From NCBI GenBank assembly GCA_914767715.1, contig OU612071.1, forward strand, positions 11,577,493 through 11,641,492: 64,000 bases of DNA, in the 5' to 3' direction. Origin of the DNA: Membranipora membranacea. Taxonomy: Eukaryota > Bryozoa > Gymnolaemata > Cheilostomatida > Membraniporidae. A model generated the notes under the pieces. That model ran no database searches. It was not told where the DNA came from and saw only the letters and a program-made list of their open reading frames with translations. Every line of letters begins with the position of its first letter. Positions within the stretch are counted from its first letter, which is position 1. Made by a program: the position numbers and the translations under genes. Positions 54,646-64,000 of this stretch are shown piece after piece.

Positions 54646-56854
54646 TGATATAGGTTTGATATAGGTATAATATAAGTCTGATATACGTCCAATATAAGTC
54701 TGAGAGATATTCTCGGGCTATAGAACTGTGAGGCTGAGATTGAGCTGGCTGATGTATTAACAGCAACTGATTTTGTTTACCCTGACACTTAGAGTCACCA
54801 CTAGGTACCTTACTTAGAAGTCACTTTCTTGACAGAGGCTTGTGTTTTGTTTTCCGGTATGCTCTCTTATACATTTAGTGCCGACCCATGTCTCCTGATA
54901 TTACATCTACAGGCAGAAACTTCACCTCACAAACAAAGCTGCAACGTTAAACAACTTGAATTGCCGAGTAAATCTCAATAAATGAATTATTGTTGGTTTT
55001 GGCTGATTTATGAGTAAATCATACATAGATAGTTATGTTTTCTTGACTCATATTAATGCATTGAGGTTTATTGGGGGGAAATAAATCTTACCTTACGAGC
55101 AGGAAGTTATGTTGAGATCATCATTAGATCTCATTTGGCTGCTTGCCAAGTTTTACAAAAGCCATTGATTGAGCATTTAAAAAATGTAATTAATCAGAGT
55201 TGTTTGCACATGACATATTCAGTATTTTCTGCTGTATATGTTAAAGGTCCCTAAGCAGGGTTCACCTTATTAGACAAATCAGCAACACCATGTTGTGCGC
55301 TAGAGTCTTTTATTGCATTTGAACAAATAGGGACCCCTTGCCATCATCAGCTCCTGTCTTTGTCTTAGTCGGGTAAACTATAACCTGGTGGATAGGGGTA
55401 AAAGTATCAACTTCTGCACAATCACAATTGATGACACTAGCACTGAAGCAACATAGCAATAAATTCAGGCAGTTACAGTAATAATAACTGGTTGTGATTT
55501 CAATATATTATGATATATTTAAATTTGAAAGCATATGGGACACAGATATATAAATCAGGGCTCTCAACCACTCAGATTTAGCCCGAGTTACTCAGGTGGT
55601 GCTGACTTCTTCATGCCTTCAGAATAAAATATACGACACAAAAACAGATTAATGTCTATAATTATGGTCTTTTATCTTGTCTGTATGATTGTTGTTGTCT
55701 TCAATTTCTTTGGGTAAGAATGGAGCAATCTTCAATTATAAGATTTTCATCTTCAGAATAAATTCTTCAGCCGTCATTAATAACAAACAATACACCGTGA
55801 TTATGAGTGGATGTAGATTACATCATAGTAGGATAAAACACTAATTTTTTTCCGAAAAGTGACTGGCAGGGAACAACTCCAAATTCAGAGATTGTTACCA
55901 ATGTGATTATGCGGAAGGAGCTCGATATTTGTAGTTCTAATTGAGAATACCCTGAACAAGATGTAAAAAAAGTTACAAGGGGACAAGGGAAACCTTATCT
56001 GTAAACCAGATTCGTTTACCACATGGACTAACTTCAGCCTTAGTGGTATTTAGTAAATCAGTGATTGATCAAAATATCACAAACCATATATAATTATGAA
56101 TCATGTTATCAGATATGTTGCCACAACCCACGAAGGCAACTTTATTTTGACTTATTGCAATAAATGTCATGATTCTATATTTTACATCTTGAGTGTTTGT
56201 GTGTTAACCCCAATGTAACTCTACTGACCCTCTCCCCACCATACGCTACATGCGGATTACATACGCATTCATTGGTGTTGATATCATTGACGTCAATTTC
56301 ATGCAATATATCGCAATAAATGTTGATGAAGACGACAAAATGAGCTTTTGTATCATCTTTGTCAGGCGTACCTGAGCTGCAAGCTTCAGTAACTGAGCAG
56401 TTTTGTATTTATTTTCTTAGGGATATTATTTTAGTTAAACCATGAGGATCGTTCTTTAGATTTATCTCCTCACACATGACTACTAGCTCCTTTCTAAAAT
56501 TTGCCCAGGGTTGCTAGACCGCATTTATCATTTTTGATTGGACCACAAATTCAGAATCTATTTTAGCTGACCCTTGTAAACTTTTGGCAAGCGGCTTGCC
56601 TGAGTTTTCACTCTGCACATGTATGATCTGTTGAGGCGTAGGTTCATTTTTGCAGCATAGGGCTAGAATTAATCAAATAAAATGAGTACCTTAATTTCTA
56701 CTCCAAAACGTCGAGTGCAAGCAAAAATTTTCTCAGGATGAAAGGAAGGATGAACGTTCTGTTACCAATTATAATAACAGTGTCGACATCTGTGCAATGG
56801 AAATATTAACTGAATTGCTTTTTTCCACAAGTTCGATGTGAATATAACTGGATC
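54646..56854. other. No gene; probable promoter region and unique spacer
   Basis: 5' flank of the receptor-like gene. 56500-56610 matches the dispersed repeat of 45.3 and 46.8 kb. Nothing else is recognised. Confidence 0.45.
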
Positions 56855-57731
56855 TTAAACAATAACTGGCAGTCATAGTTATTCTCAGATTGGGATATTT
56901 AAACTTCTCTCTGTAGGCTAGTTATTCCTGAGAGGAATAATTGTACTCAACCTATTTAGAGCATACCATGGATTTGGAGTTGTCCCCTTATTCATGTTGT
57001 CTAGAATCTAGATGACACCAAGCATATGCTGATGTGCAACTGTCCAGGACAATGATGTGATATTTATTTCCAATGTAGAATACTGTGGAAAAGTTTTCGG
57101 CCTGAATGGGATGCCATTAATTGCAGCATAGTGCAGGCAAAATGGTTGAAATCTGTCAATTGTTTGGATTTGTTATGCTTGATATATATCTTAGAGCCCG
57201 AAGCGTAGCAGCAATTCCGATAACATGAGAAAGATTTTGCGCTCTAAGGGGCATTTGTTACTACTCAAAGCTCATAGGTTCAGCAAACATGAAGCTCCGC
57301 ATACATTTATAAGACCCATGAAATTATATCACAAGACGCTTGGCAAAGAAGGTAATATTCATACCTGCCGATTCATACTTATTGCAAGAAAGGTATAAGG
57401 ATGTTTGATGGGTCTTACTATTTGCTGGGAGATTGGGCACAAAAATCTGGTATGAATAGGTTAACAACTAATTAACTCTACCTGCTTTCAGTATTTGGAT
57501 ATTGATTCAATTTTGCGCAGTATCAATGTTTTAAGGGTTGCTGTCGCATCTGCATGCCAGATCATGTGACATGTCATAGCAATTGAGGACAATTGCAACC
57601 AGGGGGTGCAGATGTCGCATTTATAGCAGCAAACACATAACTAGCCAGGAGATTTTTCTATAACATAGGATACCAACGTCAGACACAGTAACAATATCCA
57701 ACATCTAAACCTACATTGCATAACCAGTTCA

Positions 57732-58330
57732 CTCAACCTCGACACGAGGACAGACAGCTAACAATCAGTACGTCCAACCTCGAGACGAGGACACACAGCT
57801 AACAGTCAGTACGTCAAACCTCGAGACGAGGACACACAGCTAACAGTCAATACGTCAAAACTTGACACGAGGACACACAGCTAACAGTCAGTACGTCAAA
57901 CCTCGAGACGAGGACACACAGCTAACAGTCAGTACGTCAAACCTCGAGACAAGGACACACAGCTAACAGTCAGTACGTCAAACCTCGAGACAAGGACACA
58001 CAGCTAACAGTCAGTACGTCAAACCTCGAGACAAGGACACACAGCGAACAGTCAGTACGTCAAACCTCGAGACGAGGACACACAGCTAACAGTCAGTACG
58101 TCAAACCTCGAGACAAGGACACACAGCTAACAGTCAGTACGTCAAACCTCGAGACAAGGACACACAGCGAACAGTCAGTACGTCAAACCTCGAGACGAGG
58201 ACACACAGCTAACAGTCAGTACGTCAAACCTCGAGACGAGGACACACAGCTAACAGTCAGTACGTCAAACCTTGAGACAAGGACCCACAGCTAACAGTCA
58301 GTACGTCAAACCTCGAGACGAGGACACACA
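57732..58330 (-). repeat. 41-bp minisatellite, about 14-15 units, right arm
   Basis: Mirror of the left-arm array, with the same unit in reverse orientation (CCTCGAGACGAGGACACACA and onward). Variants are distributed differently among the units of the two arrays. Confidence 0.95.
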
Positions 58331-59289
58331 TTTTAATTAAATCAAAGTTATAATCTTAATACTGGCACCACCCTTATGGAAAGGCTCTTCGTTTGTACCT
58401 TCATTTGGAGTCAGGTCAGTCTTTAAAAGAAGCATGAAAGTTTTATTATTTTAATGTGCTGTAATATTCGCTGTATTATAGATGGTTTCCCTCGGAAAAT
58501 ATGATTTGCTCTATCATTGATCATGGCACACTTCACAACATGGTTGGATGATTTGTATCATCAACGAATCCAGTTAAATGAAATCAAACTCAAACATGAC
58601 AACTAGGAGCATTAAATTGAGCATGCATGGTATCATTAAAGAGAAAATAATATAGTAGCCACTCCAGGCTAAAACACGTCAACTGTACATTAGATATTTT
58701 CTATGATATCGAAATGTCGCTTCGTCAAAAAACGAGCTCTTGTCATAGGAAACAAAAATTAATTCAGTACCATAAACAAGGGACGTAAACATGGTTCGCT
58801 TACGAAAACAGAGGGAAACAACAATGGTTGTTTTCCAAGTTAGCTACCAAAACATTCAAAATCCGGTGAAGAAGAATTTTCTCAGCTCCACTGTCTCTAC
58901 ATATTTCGCACCCCATCCTGTCCTTGACAAGGTCATCTGATTTATATGTTACACACTCATAGACCATAAATTGAATATTCATTAATTTTTATGGACCTCA
59001 CTGTGGCTCAACAGAGTTGTCTACACTTCACACATGAAAACAGATGATAGATCATGCTGTTATCAGGTAACACAAAAGCAGACAATCTGAACAAAGCAAG
59101 GGCTTTATACACCACCCCTGGAAGAAAAAGTCATTTTCACTGAAAGAGGCTATGTCTGTGTAAAATCAATGAACTTTGTTTGAATAGAATCTCACCTAAC
59201 ATTTGTATACCAGGGCCGTTCAATCCTTAACTTCTTGTTCACTATCATCTCTAAATGTGCAGTCAAGGAGTACTTCTTCTTTATACAGT

Positions 59290-59515
59290 CTAACCACTCA
59301 GGTTGATGTAAGACTAGAGAGGAGTTAGTTATACCAAGAACTAGGAGATAGAGACTCCTAGTCCTAGCTTGATGTTAGACCAAAGAGGAGCTAGTTATAC
59401 CAAGGATGTTGATGTTGGACCAAAGACTAAGAGGAGTTAGTTAATGTTATACCAAGGAGTTAGAGACTCCTAGGTTGATGTTAGACTAACAGAGGATCTA
59501 ACTCCTTGGTTATAC
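59290..59515. repeat. Tandem array, right-arm counterpart of 42237-42445
   Basis: The words GGAGTTAGTTATACCAAG and AGAGACTCCTAGGTTGATG are repeated with rearrangements relative to the left arm. Confidence 0.7.
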
Positions 59516-59690
59516 ATACACACTTCCTTGGTCGAACTGTTTTATATCATATATATATATGTGTGTGTGTCACTCATCGGATTGGTTTAACTAAATAATA
59601 AAAGTTCACCTTCACAAACTATACACTGTGGCTGTGACTATAATTGATAGGTTGTTTATAAATAATAATGTAATTTAATATGTGAGTTAG

Positions 59691-59772
59691 GGATCAGGAT
59701 AAGCTCAGTTGGTAGAGCCCTGGACTCTTGACTGCAAGGTAGTGGGTTCGATCCTCAGTGGTGCTCGGTGCA
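59691..59772 (+). repeat. tRNA-like SINE, right-arm copy
   Basis: TAAGCTCAGTTGGTAGAGCC (A box), then GTGGGTTCGATCCTC (B box). Between them GGACTCTTGACTGCAAGG does not give a standard anticodon arm. Confidence 0.6.
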
Positions 59773-59780
59773 ACCTCCTG

Positions 59781-60023
59781 GGGGGTCTTTCAATAAGAAA
59801 GAGCCAAAATCACAATCTGATCGCTCACTCACTTAGTGAGCGATACCTGCTAGGGCTCTCGCTTTCAGATCGCTCACTCATTGATGGAACTATATACATT
59901 CTGAGTGAGCGACCTGGGAGCGATTTTGTCTAATTGAAAGACCAAGTGAGTGATAATTTTGAGCGATGTGATAGTGATAACTTGCTTTAGTAAAGCATCG
60001 CACTTCCTAATTGAAAGACCCCC
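59781..60023. mobile_element. Complete MITE (AATTGAAAGACC family), present only in the right arm
   Basis: The ends GGGGGTCTTTCAATAAG and CTAATTGAAAGACCCCC are inverted repeats. The left arm has the empty site (CTCCTGATTAACAATTT near 41915-41930). The inside consists of CGCTCACTCA-type words in both orientations. About 243 bp, non-coding. Confidence 0.9.
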
Positions 60024-60699
60024 TAGATTTACAATTTATGTTTGCGACCTGAAACCAGAAACAGGAAAGTTTTTTAGGGAAAACCAGAGACTAGTGCAGC
60101 TTGATAAAGTATATACCACAATAGATCACTAACTAACTAGGCACTAAAACATGCATAGTATGCATGCAATCCTACAGCAATAATACTAGCCTGTCTTGAC
60201 AAGCTAAATAGCCTACCTTAATACCTGCTGGCATTACATTGGCAGCAGCATTAGTCGGATCTTTTGGACCGATCAATGAGGCATAGCACACCTATTTGCG
60301 GGTCCCACTCATATCTTTTCGTTGTGATACATTGAACAGACTAGGCCCCTATTTCTTGTCGTTCAACTAACGGATTGTTCACTTTTAATCAAAATTGCAT
60401 TTTGTTATCCAGTGGTTTTATTCACTTTTCACGTTAAATGCCAACTTAGCAGTCCCAAAAATTAAAATGTCATTATCAAGCTAATGTAATTTATGTGATG
60501 GTAAGACAGGCAGGGCATATTAGGAGATAAAGAAGAGAGAATCGGGTGGCAGGGTTTACGCCATGATCGGTCACTTGGACTTGCAAGCCTGTATTTCGCC
60601 CATATCCAGTCATGGACCACCCAAAACCTATAACGGAGTATCCATTCAACCATACATCCAATAATCCAACTCAATCTCCAGTTAACCTTGTACATAGTA

Positions 60700-60785
60700 A
60701 GTAGTAGGAGGTGGCTCAGTCAATTAGAGCGCCGTTCCTTTATTTAGCATGCATATGTTGACGGTTGTGGGTTCGAATCCCACTA
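60700..60785 (+). repeat. tRNA-like SINE, right-arm copy
   Basis: GTGGCTCAGTCAATTAGAGC (A box), then GTGGGTTCGAATCCCAC (B box). The spacing between the boxes is longer than in a tRNA. Confidence 0.55.
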
Positions 60786-61129
60786 AGTCCATCGGCTATT
60801 GGGGTTCTGCTGGCCCCCAGGTGTGCTCCGACCTGCCTGGTAACAGAGAGCAATCTGGCACAGATATTGCGGCCTCGCCAATAAGGCAACCACACTTTCG
60901 CCGTCCATGCTTTGGGATGTTGCTTGTGATGAGACAACTGATTTTAATCAACTTTTTTTCAATCAAAGAGTCAGCTTCCAGTTCCCCTGAGGCTTTATGG
61001 CATTTATTACTGCGGTATTATCATAATAAGATCAGGCTTTATAAAAGCTACAAACAGTTTTTTTTGGAAGCGGTTAGCACTGGGCCTAGATAGGAAGCCT
61101 TTAAATTAGGATAAGGGTTGCTTTACAAA

Positions 61130-61295
61130 AGAAAAATATCACTATCACGTTGCTCAAAATTACCATTCACTTGGTCTTGGGGCTCCCAAATCGCTCACTC
61201 AGAATGTATATAGTTCCATCAATGAGTGAGCAATTTCTGAGGTAGCGTTCATTAAGTGAGCGACACAGATTGCGTTTTTGGCTGTTTTTAGTATA
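61130..61295. mobile_element. MITE copy shared by both arms, right copy
   Basis: Mirror of 40690-40890 with the words CATTCACTTGGTCTTGG, AATCGCTCACTCAGAATG and AATGAGTGAGCAATT. Confidence 0.65.
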
Positions 61296-62778
61296 TTTAT
61301 GTGTATATAGTATATGACCATTGTTTGTATGATGGAATATTTATGCTAATTTTGTTTCCATTTTTACGATTATCAGCTTTGAGAAGACCCTGAGTAGGTC
61401 TGTAGACATATGTGTCCAGAGAGGAGGAGTAATGATCCATCACTGCCCAGGATCAAGAAAAAATGTGATAAACCTCTGGCCCGAAGTTCTAGGGGAGGCA
61501 GGGAGGCTCTGCCTCCCCTAGAAAGCTAAATACAGTGGCCTCACAACACTATAATTGAATAAACCGTATCAGAATCAGCTCCTCTGGAATTTCCATTTGC
61601 TCATGCTAATGCCTTAATTTTTTCGGGGGAGAGCCTACAGGTCCCTCCCCTATCATTTTTTTCTAAACTACTACATTCATATAAAACCCTGGATGACTGA
61701 CAGCCTCATACCAAACAGACATCTGGAGTACCGCAGTATAGCTTGTGTAATAAACACTTGGTGTGCCTGTTATACCCTGTCTAAGCTAAGAACAAGTTTG
61801 TTCCCTCTGTGGTGGCATAGGGTTATCGCCAAAGTCGATCATCTGGCACGGCCCCTCCGTATCCGAATTTTGGGCTATCTCTTCGCCACCATAGAGGAAA
61901 CAAACAAAACAAACTGGTGACTATCTAACAGGGAAATTTCCCTTGATTCCATTATTAATATATCGCATTAGAACTCTCAGCTGGTATCACTAAACACCTG
62001 TCCACCTTTCCAGACATGCCTTTCAGCCCAAGCACCTGTTTGTATTCGTGTCAGACACTTCTACAGGTCACAATCTTAGGACTGGTCTATAAAGGCATCA
62101 TTAATATTCAAAAATGGTGAAATGAGTACTGCAGAGGCACCCATGTGTGTAAATATTTGCATTCTCAGTATCTGTAGTTTCCAAAGTAACATATCCTTTA
62201 TTTTATTTCAATGCAGTAAGATAACGAAGCATGTGGAACCTTTAGGAACCTTTTCATTAGATAACCTTCCTCATCAAAACCTAGAGCAAGTTTGATCCAT
62301 TTTCCCTCATTGGACATCCCCCCCCCCCCATACTGACACACCGGTTGAGGGGGGCAATTCCAATGAGGGAAAAATGGATCAAACTTGATCTAATCAAAAC
62401 CAGGGCTCCAGTAGGGCCTATTGGCTCTTTCTCAAATTTACACTGTTTGAGGCTATAGTAGCACTTTAGGGGTTGTGATATTTGCTGAGGTAAAAAAAAT
62501 GGTGAATCAAAGCCAATTATCGTATTATTCAGAGATCGCCCCCACCCCAAATTCAGGGCACAATGATATGAATTTTGAGCATTACACGGTCAAAGAACAG
62601 ATAACAACTAAAATAGTTGGAAATTTACTCACTCAAAACATACAAAACAAAGCACTCTTTAGTAGTATTTTCAGGCAAACTTGCAATTCCAGAGATGCTT
62701 GAAATAGCTAAATTAAATACTGGTGAACAATAAGTCAGGGTTATCTTCATAACCCCTATGTTTTAGTACTAGAATTGT

Positions 62779-63177
62779 TGTACCGGTATGTTAATATATC
62801 AGGAGAGTTTTAGCAACACAGACGTTTATTTGTGTAATATCACGAGCTGGTACCCTGAATAATAAAATTCAAAGTAAATAATAAAACTGGCATAGTGTGG
62901 TGATGATACAAAGCAAAGGTGCTATATGTATGAAAATCAGCCTTATGGTGCTACAAGTGTAAAATGGTTAGAATCAGATATTCTGAATATACTGATACAT
63001 CACATACCTAGGGTTTTGACAGATTATGTCTGTCAAAAGTATAACATAATTAAAGCTACTTAAAATAAGGCTCATGTCCGAAGCCAAATGATGAATGGCT
63101 CCGAATAGCAGCGCGGCGCGAGTCAGGAAAAAACAGTAAATGATGCGTGGCCGCCCACCCACAGCAGACAGTTCACA
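62779..63177 (-). repeat. 3' LTR of a second BEL/Pao element
   Basis: On the minus strand the segment begins TGTGAACTG, right after a purine-rich stretch (GGTTGGAGGGA), and ends GGTACA at 62779, giving TG...CA ends and a length of 399 bp. The left border also coincides with the loss of similarity between the inverted arms, which supports it independently. Confidence 0.6.
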
Positions 63178-63245
63178 TCCCTCCAACCAGAGAGGGTCCC
63201 GATAACTTACCCTTTTTATCTACTGCGGTTTCACCTGGTTATATC

Positions 63246-64000
63246 TTAACCATCAACGGGGACAAGAAGTGCTAGTCTATGTACACTCCTTGTAATAATC
63301 GTGTCCCCACCACCTGAATACTCAATGGTCTTACCTTGCACCTTATAGTTCTTATAGCATAAAGCAACTTTTCTTACCTGGCCATCTGCACTGGGGAACA
63401 CTTCTTGTATCCGTGCTAGGCGATACTGTTTGCGGAGTTGGTTTGAATCAGTGACGGGAACTGTATCACCTACCTTGAAGTTCCTAGACTGCTTGTGCCA
63501 CTTGTTCTGAGCTGCCAAGGTCGGTGTGTATAACTCCATCCACTTTCGCCGAAAGTCGTCTACAATGCTCACCACCAGATTCAGTCTGTTCTTTAGGGAG
63601 TCATCATCTCTCCACTCTCCAGGGTTTCGTGAAAATGGTCGTCCTATCAGAAGGCAGTTCGGGGTGAGTATCGACACATCGGAATCCTCTGAGGGTAGAG
63701 TGCCTAATGGTCTCTCATTGACTAGATTTGCTACCTCATAGCAGACTATCATAAACTCACTAGCAGACAGACGATTGTGTTCGACTGAAGGTTTCAGACA
63801 CTTCTTTACAGTCTTGATAAGAGACTCTGCAGCGCCCTGGTACCAGGGGCTATCTCCAGGTCCAAACCGCCATTCAAGTCCATTCTCTATACCAACTTTC
63901 TTTATTCTCACTTCATCGAGACTCCTCCATACATCCTGTAACTCCTTCTCAGCAGCCACCAGTTGAGTTCCAGTATCCGAGAATATCAGTCTAGGCCATC
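63246..64000 (-). CDS. BEL/Pao pol, integrase end and DUF5641-like domain, partial at window edge
   Basis: The frame is open to the window edge; the apparent GTG start at 63959 is not real. The visible part starts in the integrase core (SDTGTQL with the second catalytic Asp, then GDSPWYQGAAESLIK with the Glu). It continues through VNERPLGTLPS, LTPNCLLIGRP and a DUF5641-like tail (RNFKVGDTVPV, IITRSVHRLALLVPV). No frame break is visible. This family differs from the element at 1.7-6.2 kb, with low protein similarity outside the motifs. Confidence 0.85.
   Translation of the reverse strand, partial: WPRLIFSDTGTQLVAAEKELQDVWRSLDEVRIKKVGIENGLEWRFGPGDSPWYQGAAESLIKTVKKCLKPSVEHNRLSASEFMIVCYEVANLVNERPLGTLPSEDSDVSILTPNCLLIGRPFSRNPGEWRDDDSLKNRLNLVVSIVDDFRRKWMELYTPTLAAQNKWHKQSRNFKVGDTVPVTDSNQLRKQYRLARIQEVFPSADGQVRKVALCYKNYKVQGKTIEYSGGGDTIITRSVHRLALLVPVDG

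Larger units (their letters stand above)
56855..62778 (-). repeat. Right arm of the large inverted duplication
   Basis: Reverse complement of 39252-44936. It is about 240 bp longer, which is accounted for by the MITE at 59781-60023. Its outer end coincides with the first base of a BEL/Pao LTR, so the arm is probably interrupted there and not naturally ended. Confidence 0.95.

Noticed and set aside
54393-54692. 99-residue YRTI-repeat protein
   Set aside because: This is a reading of the 12-bp minisatellite; the signal-peptide exon in another frame, with a strong donor and matching phases, explains the region better.
39252-62778. A giant transposon with 5.7-kb terminal inverted repeats
   Set aside because: No target duplication is seen at the outer ends, no transposase lies inside, and the right end is explained by a BEL insertion. 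A segmental inverted duplication or assembly join fits better.

Overview
The window reads as nuclear DNA of a marine-type invertebrate: AT-rich, intron-split genes with canonical GT/AG borders, and a dense load of eukaryotic transposons (BEL/Pao and another LTR family, a PHD-plus-endonuclease LINE, hAT elements, MITEs, tRNA-derived SINEs). Nothing looks bacterial. The phylum cannot be fixed from sequence alone; sponges and other early-branching or highly repetitive invertebrates are plausible.

Layout. 1-8.1 kb: a 5'-truncated BEL/Pao element with one frameshift and a 3' LTR, abutting a LINE fragment on the minus strand that is cut exactly at the edge of the LTR, so the BEL element probably landed in the LINE. 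8.1-18.1 kb: fold-back elements, a 0.75-kb repeat present twice, tRNA-derived SINEs, and weak exon-like signals of an unrecognised minus-strand gene (13.2-15.0 kb). 18.1-23.7 kb: a structurally complete LTR element on the minus strand (identical-length 329-bp LTRs, 4-bp target duplication, primer-binding site, polypurine tract) with no protease, reverse transcriptase or RNase H. It carries an acidic 11-residue repeat array, a coiled coil, an RG-rich stretch, an envelope-like glycoprotein region and a tail resembling the C-terminus of an integrase. 25.0-27.7 kb: two hAT elements with perfect 8-bp target duplications, one keeping the transposase dimerisation domain.

28.5-37.4 kb: a seven-exon minus-strand host gene whose splice phases all agree. 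It predicts a 725-residue type II membrane protein with a long repeated glycosylated coiled coil and a C-terminal CUB-like domain. Its coiled-coil exons look duplicated.

39.3-62.8 kb: a large inverted duplication with arms of about 5.7-5.9 kb carrying SINEs, MITEs, a hairpin and two tandem arrays. Between the arms lie two minus-strand genes: the catalytic end of a PARP-type ADP-ribosyltransferase (four exons, 48.9-51.0 kb) and a three-exon single-pass receptor-like protein with a signal peptide, probable NHL/beta-propeller ectodomain, Thr/Ser stalk and transmembrane helix (51.3-54.5 kb). The right arm stops at the LTR of a second BEL/Pao element, whose pol runs off the window at 64.0 kb. That LTR most likely interrupts the arm rather than marking its true end.

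The two findings most worth following are the pol-less, envelope-like LTR element and the inverted duplication around the PARP and receptor genes. The transmembrane coiled-coil/CUB gene is the best-supported host gene.
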